Source: Byssochlamys sp. IMV 00236 (taxonomy: Eukaryota; Ascomycota; Eurotiomycetes; Eurotiales; Thermoascaceae). Taken from it: a stretch of DNA of 52,999 bases. This document shows positions 11,662-23,700 of the stretch, piece by piece. Position 1 is the stretch's first letter. Each line of letters begins with the position of its first letter. The stretch lies in assembly GCA_001931875.2 (NCBI GenBank), contig MSJH02000498.1, forward strand, positions 1-52,999, in the 5' to 3' direction. The notes under the pieces are model-generated. The model did not search any database. It was not told where the DNA came from and saw only the letters and a list, made by a program, of their open reading frames with translations. The position numbers and the translations under genes were made by a program.

Positions 11662-12206
11662 CTTGAATAAATACCGTAGTAAAACAAGAGCTTTGATAAG
11701 CATCTTTCAAAGTAAACTGGTATCTTTTTCTCTTCTTGTTTCAGTAGGCGAATGCTTAATTTACTTCACTATTACACTCTTGAAATATTCGCGCATTTCC
11801 AAGATCGTTTTACGCTGCTCAAAATCTTTTTCTTCCCCACAATATTACTATGACGGTGCCAACACTACATTCACCAGAAAATGCATTAGAAAATAGGCTA
11901 ATGCTACGGGCGCTTCCTTGAGGTGCTACCTATATTGTCACTATACAACTTCACATTACCAAAGTCTCTGCCTAGCCTAAGACTTGTCCAGTTCACTCTC
12001 TCTGATATAAAGTGTGAATTCATCATAATTACACGTGCTCTTGCATCTTTGTTGATCAACTGACAGCATAGAATTAGAATATATAACAACATTTCTTTAT
12101 CTCTTTTTTCTTCCCGAAAAGGAACAAACCAATATGGCGACTTTATAAAGCTATGTTTAGCGTGGCGCTACACATTGGAGAGTTTTGTTAGGCGACATCA
12201 TAGGTA
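11662..12206. other. Spacer with decayed ORF fragment
   Basis: This 0.5-kb spacer lies between the transposase remnant and the C2H2 gene. It contains a minus-strand frame (11904-12092) with the piece FISERVNWTSLRLGRD, homologous to a fragment at 29741-29790 (listed separately). No complete gene is apparent. The last ~100 bp should include the C2H2 gene promoter. Confidence 0.5.
11962..12011 (-). repeat. Decayed coding fragment, copy A (FISxxV..RLGR)
   Basis: Read on minus, this 50-bp block translates as FISERVNWTSLRLGRD and aligns codon by codon without gaps to 29741-29790 on plus (FISKDVSLDSIRLGRH), about two thirds identical at the base level. A Leu-x-Asn-Lys motif precedes both. The parent protein is unknown to me. 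Confidence 0.6.
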
Positions 12207-12749
12207 ATGAGTAGAGGTAGCGCCCATAGTATTAGTCTAATTTCTGGTGCATTTTCTGGTGCAAGTAGTGTTTCCCTGAAATATTGTTGCTATGTTTGTT
12301 CGAAGTCATATTCTGAAGCAAAAGAGTTGCGCGAACACCTTCAAAAACAACATCAGCTTGATATCCCTGGACTACCGTGTGGAAGAAAACGACGTCATTC
12401 AGATCAATTCCTTTACGTGCAAACAGATATTTCACGTCAGAATGTGAATGAACATTATGCTTGTCCTTCCTGCTCCCATCGCTATCCTGATTTAGATGAT
12501 TTGAGGCAGCATATTGAGGGAAACCATGTTCAACATTTTATGCCAACATATATAGATACTGTGCCATCTATTTCATCAACAACAATATCCACTATCACTA
12601 CGGAACCGCTCCAATCTCCTTGGATGGTCTGCAACGTTGATGTGGCCAATGTATTTGTCCGGTACAAAGCTGAAGTCAAGCAGGAAGCAAGCAAAAATAA
12701 ATTCAAACTAAATTGTGTGCGAATAATTTCTGAACGCGCTTTATTATAA
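12207..12749 (+). CDS. Two-finger C2H2 zinc-finger protein
   Basis: An intronless frame of 180 residues. Finger 1 is CCYVCSKSYSEAKELREHLQ ending KQH (residues ~27-49). Finger 2 is YACPSCSHRYPDLDDLRQHI ending EGNH (~84-107). Both have CX2C...HX3-4H ligand spacing. The linker contains a basic GRKRRHS patch that could act as a nuclear signal. The remainder is Ser/Thr-rich and has no domain I recognise. The fingers suggest nucleic-acid binding; the targets are unknown. The stop lies 38 bp from the adenylyl cyclase stop. The ATG at 12207 is the first in frame; an additional short upstream exon cannot be excluded. Confidence 0.7.
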   Translation: MSRGSAHSISLISGAFSGASSVSLKYCCYVCSKSYSEAKELREHLQKQHQLDIPGLPCGRKRRHSDQFLYVQTDISRQNVNEHYACPSCSHRYPDLDDLRQHIEGNHVQHFMPTYIDTVPSISSTTISTITTEPLQSPWMVCNVDVANVFVRYKAEVKQEASKNKFKLNCVRIISERALL

Positions 12750-12787
12750 ATTATTAGGAGACAAATAAATAAATATACACTTTTTTT

Positions 12788-15700
12788 TTATCCTCGCAAG
12801 TCAGCTGGACGACCTCGAGAATAAAGATTCGCTGGATCTGGATTACAATAGATATGTGAGGCAATCTTGAGACTCTCAAAGTCCTTTTGTGCTCTTTTGG
12901 TCCATTCAAATCGATCTGCTGGAGTAAATGCATACTTGCCGAGATTGGCCCAATAAAATGCTTTCAGGAACCGAATTTCTTGGATAAATCGCATTTCAAG
13001 TACTCCATGTTGCAGTACAGTAAAGCCTTCGACTGTCCTGCCCGTACTGATATAGGGTAATGCTCTGGCCAGATAAAGACAGGGTTGTGTGAATTCCCAA
13101 AATTTGACTTGTTGGAAGGCATGGTTCAGTCTGGCTACACCTTCAATGAATCGATCGTAGTTTTTTGAGTCATGGGTGGATATAAAATCGACTCTTTCGT
13201 CTTCTATAAGTGAATAAAGTCCCATGGTGGCGAATATAAGACCGAATATAGGAAAGATGTTTGCTAGTTTTATTGTTAGTTTCATTCATGTTTAATAGTA
13301 AAAACTTACGTGTTACTGTGAGTAAAGGCAGGATGACCATTAAGCACTTGGTATGTTTACGAGCATTTTCATAGTTTCGACATCTTGCATAATAACACAA
13401 CAGTGTGCCATGAATAGCAATTCGATTATAATCAGCTGTCTGCTTCAAATGTGCCTCCAAAAGGGCCACATAGGGCTCACAATCACGAAGTCTGTCGACG
13501 ATCAACGCGTTTCCAACATGATAGACGCCCAGCCAGATCTCTGCTTCAAAATCACCATTTGTATGTGCGGTATCTGCCATTTGTTTGAGCAAGAGTAAAT
13601 CTTCAGGCGAGTTATCAAGCGTGCCTTCGAATATACGCATGGTAATCACCAGTCCAGCCGATCGGTAGAATGCTTGACAGTCAGTAATGACGCCTAGCGT
13701 CTTGACGGCCTCAATGGATCGATAAAGCAACATTCTTGCGTTTTTAAACTTTCCAGCAGCAAAACACAAGTGAGAGCAGATGGTGAGGGTATCAGCATCA
13801 TTTTTATCATCCATGTACTTTAACGCTTGCGTAATATAGAATATACTTTGTTCCTTTTCATCGTTTAACCAGCTCAGCATGGAATTTCTAGCCAAGAACA
13901 GGGTATAACTCGGTCCGACCTCCTCCAGACGCTCGCATGCATTCAGTCCGACAAGACATGTGTACACAAAGGCCCTACCTTTGCCGGTATAAAAGTATAT
14001 GTTGGACAACTGCACCATAATTTCTACCACACGCTTGCCGATTTCTTTTTTGATATCTTTGGTAAATTTTCTGAATATGCGCATCTTCCTATGTCTAAAC
14101 TGTGAAATCTTGTTTATCCAAAACTTATACAAGAATTCTGGTTCGCTCTGTGGCCAAGACTCGCCAAGACAATCGAGTGCCTGGAACAGGTACCGCTCTC
14201 CTTCAGTTAGTTTCGTACGCATCGTAAAACATATACCCAGTCGTCGATAGATATCGCTACGATGAATTCGGCCAAACTGTACAGCCAAATCCGTGTTCTC
14301 GTTCAGGATTTTGACGATACGTTCGAGGTTTCCCGTAGCTTCTGGAAGCAAAAAGGACTTCATGTTTAGATCAGCTAATGCTTCTAGATAATGAAGCTGT
14401 TTGTCCAAGTAATCCGTTTGTAGGTAATGTCGAGTCACTTTGGGTAAAAGCTTCGTATAGTTTTCTCTGGTCAATTGGTTTTCATAGTACTTGGCTAGGA
14501 GACGATGTAGCAAGATTCTCGTCTCGTATGATACCATGTCGTATATACTTTGTGGAATAGTGATATGTGTAAACGTGTAGATGTCTTCGTCAGTTTCGTG
14601 CGCATGATCATCGACTTTTTGGATAAAGTGATAAACATCGTATCTTTCTATTTTTTGTCGCACTTCCTCTTCATCCGCATATTTGAAGTCGATATTGTTC
14701 TCTTTAATGACCGACTGAACCTCTTTAATCGTAAAGTACTGATCTAAACAACTTGCTACCTAATAAAGAGTAAGATTTTTATAATGTGTTTACATGATTA
14801 AACTTACTGTCAAGAATTCTTGAAAGCTATTATCTACTCTATCAAACTGCATCTTGATGATTCGTTTATAGTCAAAGTTTCCCAACAGGTCCTCCAAATC
14901 AAAGCGCGTGCTGCTGGGTACTAACGTATGCTCAATCACAGTGACATGATTAAAATCTTTTAGGACAATCGCCATATTTCTGTTTCAAAAATAAGTTAGA
15001 TCATATTATGTCTGTTTAGTTTTGAGACTTACTTGACATAAAGTGGGTTTCCTGCAGTTCGCTTCTGAATGACTGAGACAATCTCTGGACTAACACTATT
15101 TACGCTTGTCGTCTGGAACGTCTGCAGGATGATCTCGGCGATCTCTGCAGCGCCTAGACCATTCAGGGGAATCTCCTTTGAAACACCCGTTGCTCTAAAC
15201 TTGTTGATGAATGTCACATTATAGTCCTTCATAGGACGAGTGGCTAGAACCAGCAACACCTTTTGACAGTGTTCGTGAATATGTTGCAACAAACGAATAG
15301 ATGCAGAATCGGCCCCTAACATATGATTCCATGAATACAGCACTATACGTTGAGTTTGTTACTTACATTGCACATCGTCAGAGATGAACACGAGACTCGT
15401 ATGCTCAGATACATAACGGATCATGCGCGTGATAACCCCTGTGAGAAGTATATCTCGTGCACGTACATCTAGTCGTCGTGTCGTCCTGTTATCTGGTACA
15501 TCGACCAAGGTGGTGAACACGACCTTGAACAACGGCAAGAACTCCTCTTCTTCGCCACATTTTCTTAAGCATCGAGTGATCTGTTCAACCAACTCATTAG
15601 CACTTTCTGGAATGTCGTCTCCGTGTATTTCTGCAGGAGGAGAGAGTCTTGAACTAGAAAAATAGGATGTGTTGTTACCGTTCGACAGCTGTGTTTCCTT

Positions 15701-18363
15701 GATGGTCGTGAGTGTCGTTGGTGATGGGGGAGTAGAAGAAGGCGATGACGAGACGTCTGAGCTTTCTAAGCCATGAGAATAGGCGGAGTCATAGAGATGG
15801 GTTGAGCCGGTAAAGTAGGATAATCTTCGTTTAGGATTAGGTGGTAGGTCCTGCGAATCTATGATTTCAAATAAAGCGAGTAATATATTTTTTACAAGAT
15901 AATACTTGGAGCTCTTCTCCACTACAAAGACACATGAATACTTGACTCACTCATATTTCAATCACTTACCTTCTGTAGACGAAGACCAACAACAGAAAGT
16001 CTCAGGCGAATGTACAGCTCTACTGAGCGTATGGCAAAAAAAGCTCTTTCCCACACCTGAGGGGCCCGAGATCACGAGCAAGTGATTATTCGGGGACTCT
16101 GTCCAGTCACTGACAAACTTGGTCGCCTCGGTCATTTCTGACTTGTATCCAATAAAATCCGAGTTCTTTTCTTGACTTTGAGCCGAAACCCGCTTGTTCT
16201 TGATAGCAGCAAATCGTAGGATACCAAAGATCTGTATTGGCTTCACCTTACCCTTGACAAAGTTCTCCCCATAATCCTCGAAATCACACATCCTACCGAT
16301 CTGTTGCTTCGTAGCAAAGTCGCATACAATATTCTTTTTCGCAAACTGAAACTTGAGCATACGAACGGCTAGGATGATCGTGTCGCCTGCGATGGCCGGG
16401 TCGCGTCTGTAAGGGTTCCCCTGAGGCAAGACCGAGTTGAAGATCACACCTGTTGAAAGGGAGATGGCAAAATCATCAAGGAAACCCAGAAAACAGTCGC
16501 GAAGTTCCATGGCGGCCTTTGCTGCAAAGATCGCTTCTCTTTCATGCGATAAGGGAGGGAGGCCAAAGACGGCCAAGAGAGTAGCTCCTTTATCATCTAC
16601 GGCAAATTGCTGAAGGATGCCTTCGTACTTGACCAAGGTACGAATAGCTGTATGAACCGCTTTCTGTGCTAGTTCAAGTCCGTGTGCAGTAGCCACGTTG
16701 AGTTTGCCTAGACTGATAAACATGATGGTTGCATCTCTGAATTGAGCTGGGAAATTATCGTCAGGACTGTGCTCAAGGCGATAAAGAGCACTTCGGTTGA
16801 TGTATTTTAAGTAATTAGGATTTGGGTCGGATGATAGTTCGAGGATGGATGTGTCCCTTGTACGCGCAACAAGTGGTTCGATGTGAAGCGTATCTGCTCG
16901 ACTGAGTAAGCCGGGTGCATCAGCTAAATAACTTGCATGAGCTCCTTTAGCCGAGATTGGATAGGGTCTATTCCCTTTCCTTGGTGGTGGAGAATCGATA
17001 CTTTTGACGATATAAAAGTCACCTCGTTTTTCATACGAAAGGCTGATAGATTGGTTCAAAAAGTACTGGTATGCTTCTGGAGTAATACACATTTCACCTG
17101 CTTTGGCAGCATTCAGAGCATCCTCTAGTGATTCAACAGCTGGTCCACAGATGGCATACTCTAGTCGTCCGGTATAGTCCAAGGTGTAATCAGATGGGTT
17201 TTCACTGCCATTAACACTGATGTATGAAAAACGCTGTTTCTTCTTTGTTATTTGTAGTGCAGTAATGTCGTTATCTCTTGAAGAAAGGAGATCGCCCAAG
17301 ATTACATTTGTGATATCTCCGCATGATAAAGCTATGTGTAACTCCAAGTCAATAGCGTCTGGTTCATCCTTTGTCGTGTCACTTGTCACACTGTTTTTTC
17401 TCCCAGTTGCATAAACTTTATTCTTTCTATTTTTGCCAAAGATGGCTGGAATACAACGCCAGAAATTGAATGCGGTTGCATCATAAGTGTAATCGATATC
17501 TAATGCTGTATTTAGATATAAACTGCCTCCTGTTGACGATTGCTCGCTGGTTGATCCATTGCCATCAAACAAAAAGAAAGGTTGACTATCATCATCTCTC
17601 GTTCGACGGTCTATGCCAACAGATGATCTATGTTTCGTACGTTCTTCTGCTGTTAGGTAGACTCGATAATGAGATAATCTAGCCAGTAATTGAAGTCCAC
17701 ATTCAATTGCCTTTCTGACAAGTACATTTCGTTGTCGTGCTTCTCTATCCTTGGCACTTTCTTCGCTTGTTGTGAAATCATTCTCAAATGATTGTATTTG
17801 AAAGCTAACTAAAACCGCATCTCCCAAGAACTAATATAAATGTAAATAAGTGTGCCTTATTCTCACGCTCGTTTACCTTTACAACATCTCCGCCAAAGTG
17901 TTCAATGATTTCAATGCACTATAAGAAGCGTGAGTTATATAAAAAAGAGATCAAATTCATAAATAGATTTTACTTCGCCCATATAAGAGCCTATTTCTAA
18001 TGCAACCGCTTCAGCCCCAGATTCTCCTTTCTCAGCAGCCATTGTTGTCAACTATATAGAGTAAATTTTACTGTTGTATACCTATATATAGAACTTACAG
18101 CACTAAAGCCTAAAATAATAGACATCATTGTAAGTTTCCGATATATGTTATAAAAATAAAAAAAAAAAAAAAAGAGCATACCAACAACATCAACCATGAG
18201 CACAACGCCAAATTGAGACTGACTGAATGGAATTTGTAGTTTATCAAATCTGGCATGCAATGATCTTACATACTAATGAATATAAGTGAAAGGGGGTTTT
18301 TTTTTTAAACATTTAAGAATATCCATTTCCTACTTTGGCAATATAAGGTGCAATATTTAGCAT
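12788..18363 (-). CDS. Soluble (ADCY10-type) adenylyl cyclase
   Basis: Eleven exons (18363-18334, 18272-18182, 18109-18099, 18051-17974, 17918-17877, 17830-15970, 15921-15367, 15315-15033, 14979-14808, 14759-13310, 13263-12788) encode 1682 residues, close to human sAC (~1600). Class III cyclase domain C1 has the two metal Asp residues, Asp38 in LMVDVVGFSA and Asp88 in DVVKFLGDAV, with Lys84 before the second. GRLEYAICGPAVESLEDALN lies in late C1. C2 contains HGLELAQKAVHTAIRTLVKY and AVDDKGATLLAVFGLPP. A STAND-type ATPase follows, with P-loop GPSGVGKS (~675) and DDVQWADSASIRLLQHIHE (~886). The long C-terminus is helical, TPR-like. Family members make cAMP and are activated by bicarbonate and calcium; no membrane anchor is seen. 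Exon 3 is an 11-nt microexon completing VVGFSA. The start is set by MLNIAPYIAKYVRSLHARFD matching the family N-terminus. Confidence 0.92.
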
Positions 18364-18763
18364 TGCAATTTAATTACGAGTGATCTCTATTCTCTCTTTT
18401 GTTTGTATCTTGGAGTTCTTTTTTAAAAAAAAAAAAAGAAAAAAAGAAAAAGAAAAAATAGAGCAAAAAGTTCGTTTTCTTTTTCCAAAAACAGATTTGC
18501 TTAGCAGGACAGTGACGTTACAGATGTTTCACCGTCTGCTTGTTTCTTTGATAGGCTTATTTTATCATGATTTCATTTTCACTTTTTATCTATTTATCAA
18601 ATTGAAAATAATGACCATCTGTAAACAAAAAGAAAGGAAGGAACATTATTGTTTGACAGGTTTTGAGGTTTATCTCAAAGGAGGTTGTGCTCCGTACAAA
18701 AATGGTAATTTACAGATTAAATCACCGTCAGACATGTCAATTTCTTTTTTTTTTTTTTTCTAC
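18364..18763. promoter_or_regulatory. Divergent promoter region, cyclase / MetAP
   Basis: A 400-bp interval between two divergent start codons must carry the promoters of both genes. It contains A-rich and T-rich runs (18421-18461, 18743-18759). An open frame runs through it into the MetAP gene, but its upstream residues are low complexity and do not resemble the family. No specific factor site is claimed. Confidence 0.5.
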
Positions 18764-20045
18764 ATGAATTCACTAAGAAAGATTCCAATTGCACATGTTA
18801 GATCATTCCATACCACATACACTTGTAATAGTCCTCGAGGGCTCACAAAAGTATCTAATCGCTGGGGCACGTTTCAACGACTTGGACCAAGCTCATTAGC
18901 TAGCATCGATGTTCGACAAATGAAACGTAGACAAGTACCTGATCACATCCTTTTGCCATCTTATGCCAAACTTGGTACTTCCTCAACCTGGTCTTCTGAT
19001 ATTCCAGTGAATACAGAAATAGACATTTCACATATGCGAAAAGCAGGCAAGCTTGCAAAAGAGATCCTAGAGATGGGTTCTACACTATGTAAAGTAAGCA
19101 CTTCCTCTTTTTATTTGTTTGTATACAAAATTTACATATCAATCAGCCAGGAGTCACTACAGATAGCATCGATAAGACCCTTCATGAAGCCATTATTGAA
19201 AATAATGCATATCCGTCTCCATTAAACTATAATGGATTTCCCAAGAGTGTTTGCACATCAATTAACAACGTGATCGCACATGGAATACCAGATGATAGAG
19301 AACTGAGAGATGGTGATATTATTAATGTGGATGTCACTGTAAGTAGACATGATGTAATAAGATTTATATTAAATATTGCCAGGTCTACTTGAATGGATAC
19401 CATGGTGATACCTCTGCCACTTTTTTGGTCGGGAAAGATGTGGATGAGCAAGGTAAGGCGCTGGTTGAATGCACAAGAGAGTGCCTGGATATGGCCATCA
19501 AAGCATGCGGACCAAATGTGCCTTATAAAGAGATTGGTCGTATCATCAGGTAACTTGCTTTTTTATATAATGTTAATTTTTTGTTTATTCAAATACACTC
19601 TAGTGACTATGCAGCAAAACACGGTTATTCTGTATCAGACGAGTTGTCTGGACATGGTATTGGCAAGGAATTTCACTGCTACCCTTTGATTTTACATCAT
19701 GGTAACCCACTTTCTGTACATTTATAGAAAATGACTCATCATATGCTATAGTGAATGAAGAAGAAGGCTTAATGACTCCTGGCACTATTTTTACTATTGT
19801 ATATATACAGACTATATTTTTATACATCAATTAATATATATATGATATCTATAGGAACCGATGTTATGTCAGGGATCTGCTTCCGGTATTATGTGGCCAG
19901 ATCAATGGACCATATCTACTATAGATGGTGGTAGAAGCGCACAATTTGAACATACAGTAAGTGACATGGAGAATAAGAGAACTTTAATCTAATATTTGAA
20001 AAGATTCTTATTACAGAAGACGGTGTAGAAGTACTGACAGCGTAA
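18764..20045 (+). CDS. Mitochondrial type-1 methionine aminopeptidase
   Basis: Seven exons (18764-19093, 19147-19338, 19383-19549, 19604-19701, 19752-19798, 19855-19956, 20004-20045) encode 325 residues. The N-terminus [20 protein letters not shown] is Arg-rich and uncharged by acids, like a mitochondrial presequence. The pita-bread fold carries all five metal ligands: Asp in INVDVT, Asp in [10 protein letters not shown], His in [10 protein letters not shown], Glu in FTIEPM, and Glu in SAQFEHT. The enzyme removes the initiator Met from new proteins; the presequence and lack of an N-terminal zinc finger point to the MAP1D-like organellar form. The ATG at 18764 was chosen because it directly precedes the presequence. 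A dispersed repeat starts 55 bp after the stop. Confidence 0.9.
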
Positions 20046-20100
20046 AATGTGTATAAATTATGTGTAAATAGCAGTTTACAATAAAATTGTTTTATTTTAT

Positions 20101-20212
20101 ATACTGATAAAAAAAAAAGATTATTTCAGACAACAAATAATAAAAAAGAGAGCCCATCAGAAGCAAAAGGATGAATAAAGAGATGACTAGTAAATCAGTT
20201 ATTAAATTGATA
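20101..20212 (+). repeat. Dispersed repeat, copy 2
   Basis: Same orientation as 10225-10348, with which it shares long near-identical blocks including tagtaaatcagttattaaa near its right end. It is 12 bp shorter than copy 1 owing to small gaps in A-rich parts. It sits just after the MetAP gene. Confidence 0.75.
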
Positions 20213-20404
20213 TTAAATACTTACATTATAAAGGGAGTTTATAAGAGAAAAAAAGAGACAAGAAAAGTGAGTAAACTTATAAAAGAGGTTATTAATATCT
20301 TACCCTAAGTGTATCGTAGATGGGCCAGCGATAACTGGCCCGGAGAAAGGAGGGAAAAGAGAAGAACAAGAGATAAGAGAAGAGAGCAAGGAAGAGAGCG
20401 GATG

Positions 20405-20562
20405 GGACCAAGATTTGGTAAGAACCAAACTATCCCCAGCTAGCACCGGTTACTGTTTTCGGCTTTATCATCTATAACACTACATATTAGTTTCTTACAA
20501 GAGTAAAGAATATAGCATACCTTAGGGCTAACTGGGGAATAGCTGGTCTTACTTTTTGGTCC
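20405..20562. repeat. Imperfect inverted repeat with ~80-bp loop
   Basis: The left arm (20405-20444) begins ggaccaag and ends ccccagctagc. Its complement aligns with the right arm (20525-20562), which reads gctaactgggga ... ttttggtcc. Arms of 38-40 bp match at most positions with a few small gaps. This could be a MITE core or the end sequences of a lost element. Confidence 0.55.
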
Positions 20563-20763
20563 AAAGAAGAAAAGAAAAAGAGAAGATCAAATTATATATA
20601 TTAAGTCTCCAACAACTTTTTATTTTGTATAAAGTCTTGATCACATTTATCTTTTTTCAAAAATATCAAGCTCATTTTATATATTTTACATGTTGTCTTT
20701 TTAAATAATAAAAAAGACATAAAGTGTTTAATTGTTATTGATTTTGTAATGTGCGCGAATAAT

Positions 20764-23700
20764 TTATTTTATATATCTAACTGGAAATTTAGTGAGCTGA
20801 CGTTGTACATCTTCACAATAAAGTGCGTCATAGTCAGCTCCAGGCATAAGACATTGCAAACGAGCGTCTAATAACCAATTGATATACTCGTTCTCAAGCA
20901 ACTGTGTATCTACTTCATTTACAAGTTGGAAAAGCACCAAGGCGTCGTGCCGCAGCATGGCAACCCGTTCTCTACTAAAGAGCAAGTCGATGGCTAATTG
21001 TCGATGATGTGCGCTATGCCAGTGGTATCGAATTGTATTATTACGCGACTTTGATTCGAGGAATAATCGGAAACTACAGACAGTATGAGATGTGGGACTT
21101 TTTTTTTTTTTTTTTTTTTTTTTCTTTTTTACCTGTCTGAACCGTCAAAAGCTGATCTGATATCTACATTAATCAAGCCCTCATCAATATCCTTCAGGTA
21201 TACTGCACGAGATACAACTTGATGCTGACTACTGGCTTTTTCAATAGGTCGAGAAGAGGAAAAGAGCCAACTGTACAAGAGCCAAATGAAGGCAATGGCG
21301 GCTACTGATACCTTTACAGCAAACGGTAGCATATCAACAGTATCATGGACGGTCTGGATGACAGGATCCACATACTGCTCATACCAACCCTCTTTCTTGT
21401 CTTTTTCTGAATTGACTGTTGTCGAAGGCTGCCTCTTGATCGTGCCTGTTCTCTTTAAAGAAACTGCATCTGCCACTTCTGCACCTTTAGGTTGGAACTG
21501 TTTCTTGGCTTCGCTCTGGATGATAGGCACAAATATCTCTAGGTTTTCAGACATACCCTTCATAGCAGCTTTGCTGACAATACCCTTCACAAGGATATTC
21601 TTTAAAAACTTGACGCCTGTATGGCAGGCTAATTTACAACGATCCTGGCTGATCCAAGTGATACAGTACTTCAAATAAGGTACAAAGGCGTCTGCATAAG
21701 GTAGTTGTGGCGTTTTTGTCGTTGTCATTACAACATAACACCTACACAAAATTTAGTTTAGGCCCGTTTTATATATATATATATAACTTACAGATAATCT
21801 TCCTTTTTTTCAATTACTTGTTTCTCGATCGCCTCTGCTTCCTTCAGTTTCACCATTGCATTATTTACAGGTATAATATACTTGAGTGTACGTTCGTAAT
21901 TGCCATCAATACCCTTGCCCCACTTGGTCATGGTCAAATCTAGAGATGGTTTTTGTATAAGTCATTGCTATACATACACTTTTTAAAGGCTTACTTTTGC
22001 TTTTATTTTCAACCGTCTTCTTTTCCCAAATATCGATATAGTTTGGATTATCATCGTCAAATAACAGGTAATACAACTGCTTGGCAGACACAGGTAATTC
22101 TACCTCTGATTCGAGCTTATCCAGATGATTAGAACATCCACAGCTCACAGGACCAGTAGGCGCTTTAAAGTCCTTGGGTGGAGCGTGAGCTATATAGAAA
22201 TCAATATCCAGAAAGAAAAAAAAAATGATAAACCTTACCATCATCACCTTCGTTATTGGAAGTAGCCACACTCTCGCTTTGATCTGCTACTGATATCGTA
22301 TCCTCTACAGGAACATTATTCAGAACCGGTTTCGATTTCTTGGACTTTAGGATATTCTGATACTCCTCTTGCAACTCCTTTCGTGCTTCAAAGAACCCAC
22401 TACCGCCTGCCACTGTGGCAGCCATCATGGCAGCAGCTAGTGCACCCGATTTAGGCTTGACAGGAGCCGAGAACTTGCGAGGTGCTGACGACTTCTTTTT
22501 TGTATCTGCTGACTTGCTCGTAGCAGACGAGAGCTCTGGTAAGGATGCGGCGCTCGAGCTGGCTGAAGGAAGAGGTTCTGCAGCAGACCGGATGATGGTC
22601 TTGACTTGATTGTTGCCTTTCAGCTTGGAGGCAGATAACGAATGAACAACATCGTATGTCGTTTGAAGAGGTGCAGGCTAAAAGAAGAAGAAAAAAATAT
22701 AAATGTGTGTGCGAAAATAGATTTTTTTTTATACCTTGGATGACTTTGCGTTTTCAATGGCAAATTGGAGTTTTTCACGAAGTACCTCGACGTCATCCAT
22801 CAGTGGTATAAAGACCAATGGTTCCTCAGACACGGTATGAGCAAGATCAATGACTAGAGCACGGTTAGAGTTGGTGCCGTCATTGGCGATGGAGGTATCA
22901 CGAATGATTCGAATTGCCTTAATGTCTGTCAAACGAACCGCGACCTATGCATAGGATGTGAGTTTTTCTATATGAAACAAAAATGAAGACTTACAGTGTT
23001 GACACAGTTCATCATCATGCAACTGTAGAACCAAAATGTCTCTTGGGTAATAAATCCTTTACCCGTATATGAGTATCCAAAGGTCGAAACGGGTTCTTTT
23101 ACTGTAGTTGGTAATTGAGCATTGAGCTCTTGTTCGAGCTGATCTACAGATGGATTGGGTGTAGTAGGTGACATGGGAAGCTCAGGGATCTGCTCGATGG
23201 TCTTCTTTGGCTTCTTTTTCAGTAAACCAACAAAGGCTATAAAGTGTTATGACAGCAGTTTTGTGTGTATGGGTTTGCTTTACCTGTCAAAACAACTTCT
23301 TGTTGACCCACTCCGCCAAACAGTTGTCGGAGTTCTTTGTTAGAAGCATCAAGATCCGCCGAGTACCCAACGAGGTCGACTTTTGGCACTGCCGCATCGT
23401 CCGTTCGTATGGGCCACACGATCTGGTTTCCTTCTGCATCAGAGATAGACGTGGTTGAGGAAGTAGGCGGTAATTCGCCCACGATGTCGTCATTGCTACT
23501 ACTCTGGAACATGCTGGGCACGAGCGCCCAAGGAATGCCCCATGAAGAGTTATTGGCAACACTGGTAGCACCGTTGGCTGTTGTCACTGTTGTCGTGGAC
23601 GTGCTTGGAGATTGCGTTGGATTCGAGTCGACATGTATGTTTTGTGTCGTCGTCGTATTCGAATGAGCCGCTTCACGAACAAAAAGAGGTGTGAGTGAAG

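Larger units (their letters stand above)
20046..20763. other. Repeat-rich spacer
   Basis: This 0.7-kb interval between two convergent genes has no coding signal. It holds dispersed repeat copy 2 (20101-20212), a perfect 7-bp hairpin GGGCCAG-cgataa-CTGGCCC (20322-20341), a purine-rich run (20340-20405) and a long imperfect inverted repeat (20405-20444 with 20525-20562). This looks like a nest of small mobile-element remnants (inference). Confidence 0.6.

Noticed and set aside
15343..15366. A 24-nt intron in the adenylyl cyclase gene (gtaagt...gtatag)
   Set aside because: Although in frame, it would yield DDVQLLYSWN. The acceptor 27 nt farther on (atgttag, ending 15316) gives a normal 51-nt intron and restores the family motif DDVQWADSASIRLL.
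18380..18763. N-terminal extension of the MetAP protein
   Set aside because: The frame is open, but the residues are low complexity and do not match the family. The ATG at 18764 gives a good mitochondrial presequence.
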